Positions 63,732-64,000 of a stretch of DNA of 64,000 nucleotides are shown piece after piece. Source of the stretch: Entamoeba histolytica HM-1:IMSS (taxonomy: Eukaryota; Evosea; Mastigamoebida; Endamoebidae). A program made the translations under genes and the position numbers. The notes under the pieces are model-generated. The model saw nothing but the letters and a program-made list of their open reading frames with translations, searched no databases and had not been told where the DNA came from. Position 1 is the stretch's first letter. Every line of letters begins with the position of its first letter. The stretch is taken from NCBI RefSeq assembly GCF_000208925.1, contig NW_001914870.1, positions 68,351 through 132,350 of the forward strand, read 5' to 3'.

Positions 63732-64000
63732 ATGACCCAAACTGGACTTTACCTTTTAACAACATTACCAAGTGGAACACAAACAGCAGATGGGTATGAC
63801 TTTGAAAGAATTCAGTCTAAATCAGAAGGTCTTGCTGAGTGTTATAAAAGTATGATCCCAACACAATTAAAATTTGAATCACTTGATTCATTAATGACAT
63901 TATCTGATGATCTTGTAAGAATAGACAGTTCAGTTGGGACTGTTGTAAGAAGACTATGTAATACATGGGTTGATGTAAATAAGGAAATTCAGTTCAATGA
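63732..64000 (+). CDS. V-type proton ATPase subunit C, N-terminal fragment
   Basis: The first 89 complete codons lie inside the window and the gene continues beyond it. The start MTQTGLYLLTTLPSG matches the subunit C N-terminus, and IPTQLKFESLDSLMTLSDDLVRIDSSVGTVVR aligns with the conserved foot/collar segment of the family. Subunit C links the V1 and V0 sectors and controls reversible assembly of the proton pump that acidifies vacuoles and phagosomes. Promoter region upstream is A-rich with no clear motif. Partial, but recognisable. Confidence 0.82.
   Translation, partial: MTQTGLYLLTTLPSGTQTADGYDFERIQSKSEGLAECYKSMIPTQLKFESLDSLMTLSDDLVRIDSSVGTVVRRLCNTWVDVNKEIQFN

Noticed and set aside
1..64000. 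CRISPR arrays, bacterial ribosome binding sites, operons and rRNA genes
   Set aside because: The DNA is eukaryotic nuclear; no regularly spaced direct repeats or rRNA-like sequence were seen, and introns and core promoter motifs fit Entamoeba.

Overview
The window is nuclear DNA from a eukaryote with very AT-rich sequence, short intergenic gaps and few introns. The splice sites (GTTTGT or GTATGT at the 5' end, mostly TAG at the 3' end, introns about 45-127 nt), the GAAC plus TATTTAAA-like core promoter elements, the R4-type LINEs with a restriction-like endonuclease, and the gene set (LDH2-type malate dehydrogenase, sulfotransferase, bacterial-type CoaBC, TLDc proteins) all point to the genus Entamoeba, probably the E. 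histolytica/dispar/nuttalli group. The species cannot be fixed from the sequence alone. Three 100-N scaffold gaps (8128-8227, 22485-22584, 33591-33690) interrupt genes.

Layout. 1-12.3 kb: CoaBC (-), a truncated Sec61 alpha fragment and a small unknown ORF (+), a giant UBR-box protein (-) split by a gap, and a MIF homologue (+). 12.3-14.7 kb: a very AT-rich gene-free tract. 14.7-28.5 kb: an accessory island formed by a tandem duplication. Each unit holds a TLDc gene (-), a shared upstream block, a 3' fragment of a second LINE family (-) and a near full-length but decayed LINE (+). A long palindrome lies in the first unit and a Gly/Val-coding microsatellite lies between the units. 28.6-45 kb: a membrane protein, threonine dehydratase, TFIIE beta, an Xaa-His dipeptidase fragment, a tRNA-splicing endonuclease subunit, RasGEF, ribosomal L32, LDH2-type MDH, a spliced Cys-rich surface protein, stand-alone ribosomal L40, a five-exon nucleotidyltransferase, a sulfotransferase, then another LINE fragment (-). 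46-64 kb: an RRM ribosome-biogenesis protein, spliced PP2C, a URI/prefoldin-like protein, a CAMK-type kinase, a LINE 3' fragment directly abutting an LRR gene, FHA-RING, a GT31 glycosyltransferase, spliced SR-beta, a tiny spliced SelK-like protein, two unknown proteins and the start of V-ATPase subunit C.

Most genes are independent housekeeping units, many in divergent or convergent pairs with gaps of 80-300 bp. Spliced models were built by hand for five genes: Cys-rich protein, nucleotidyltransferase, PP2C, SR-beta and SelK-like. All junctions keep reading frame and domain continuity, and two genes (L40, SelK-like) are too short or too fragmented to show as long ORFs. No bacterial-style operons, CRISPR arrays or tRNA arrays were seen. 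The most unusual features are the tandem TLDc/LINE duplication with its palindrome, the ubiquitin-free L40, the probable cysteine SelK homologue, and a LINE tail that appears to supply the only promoter-like sequence of the LRR gene.
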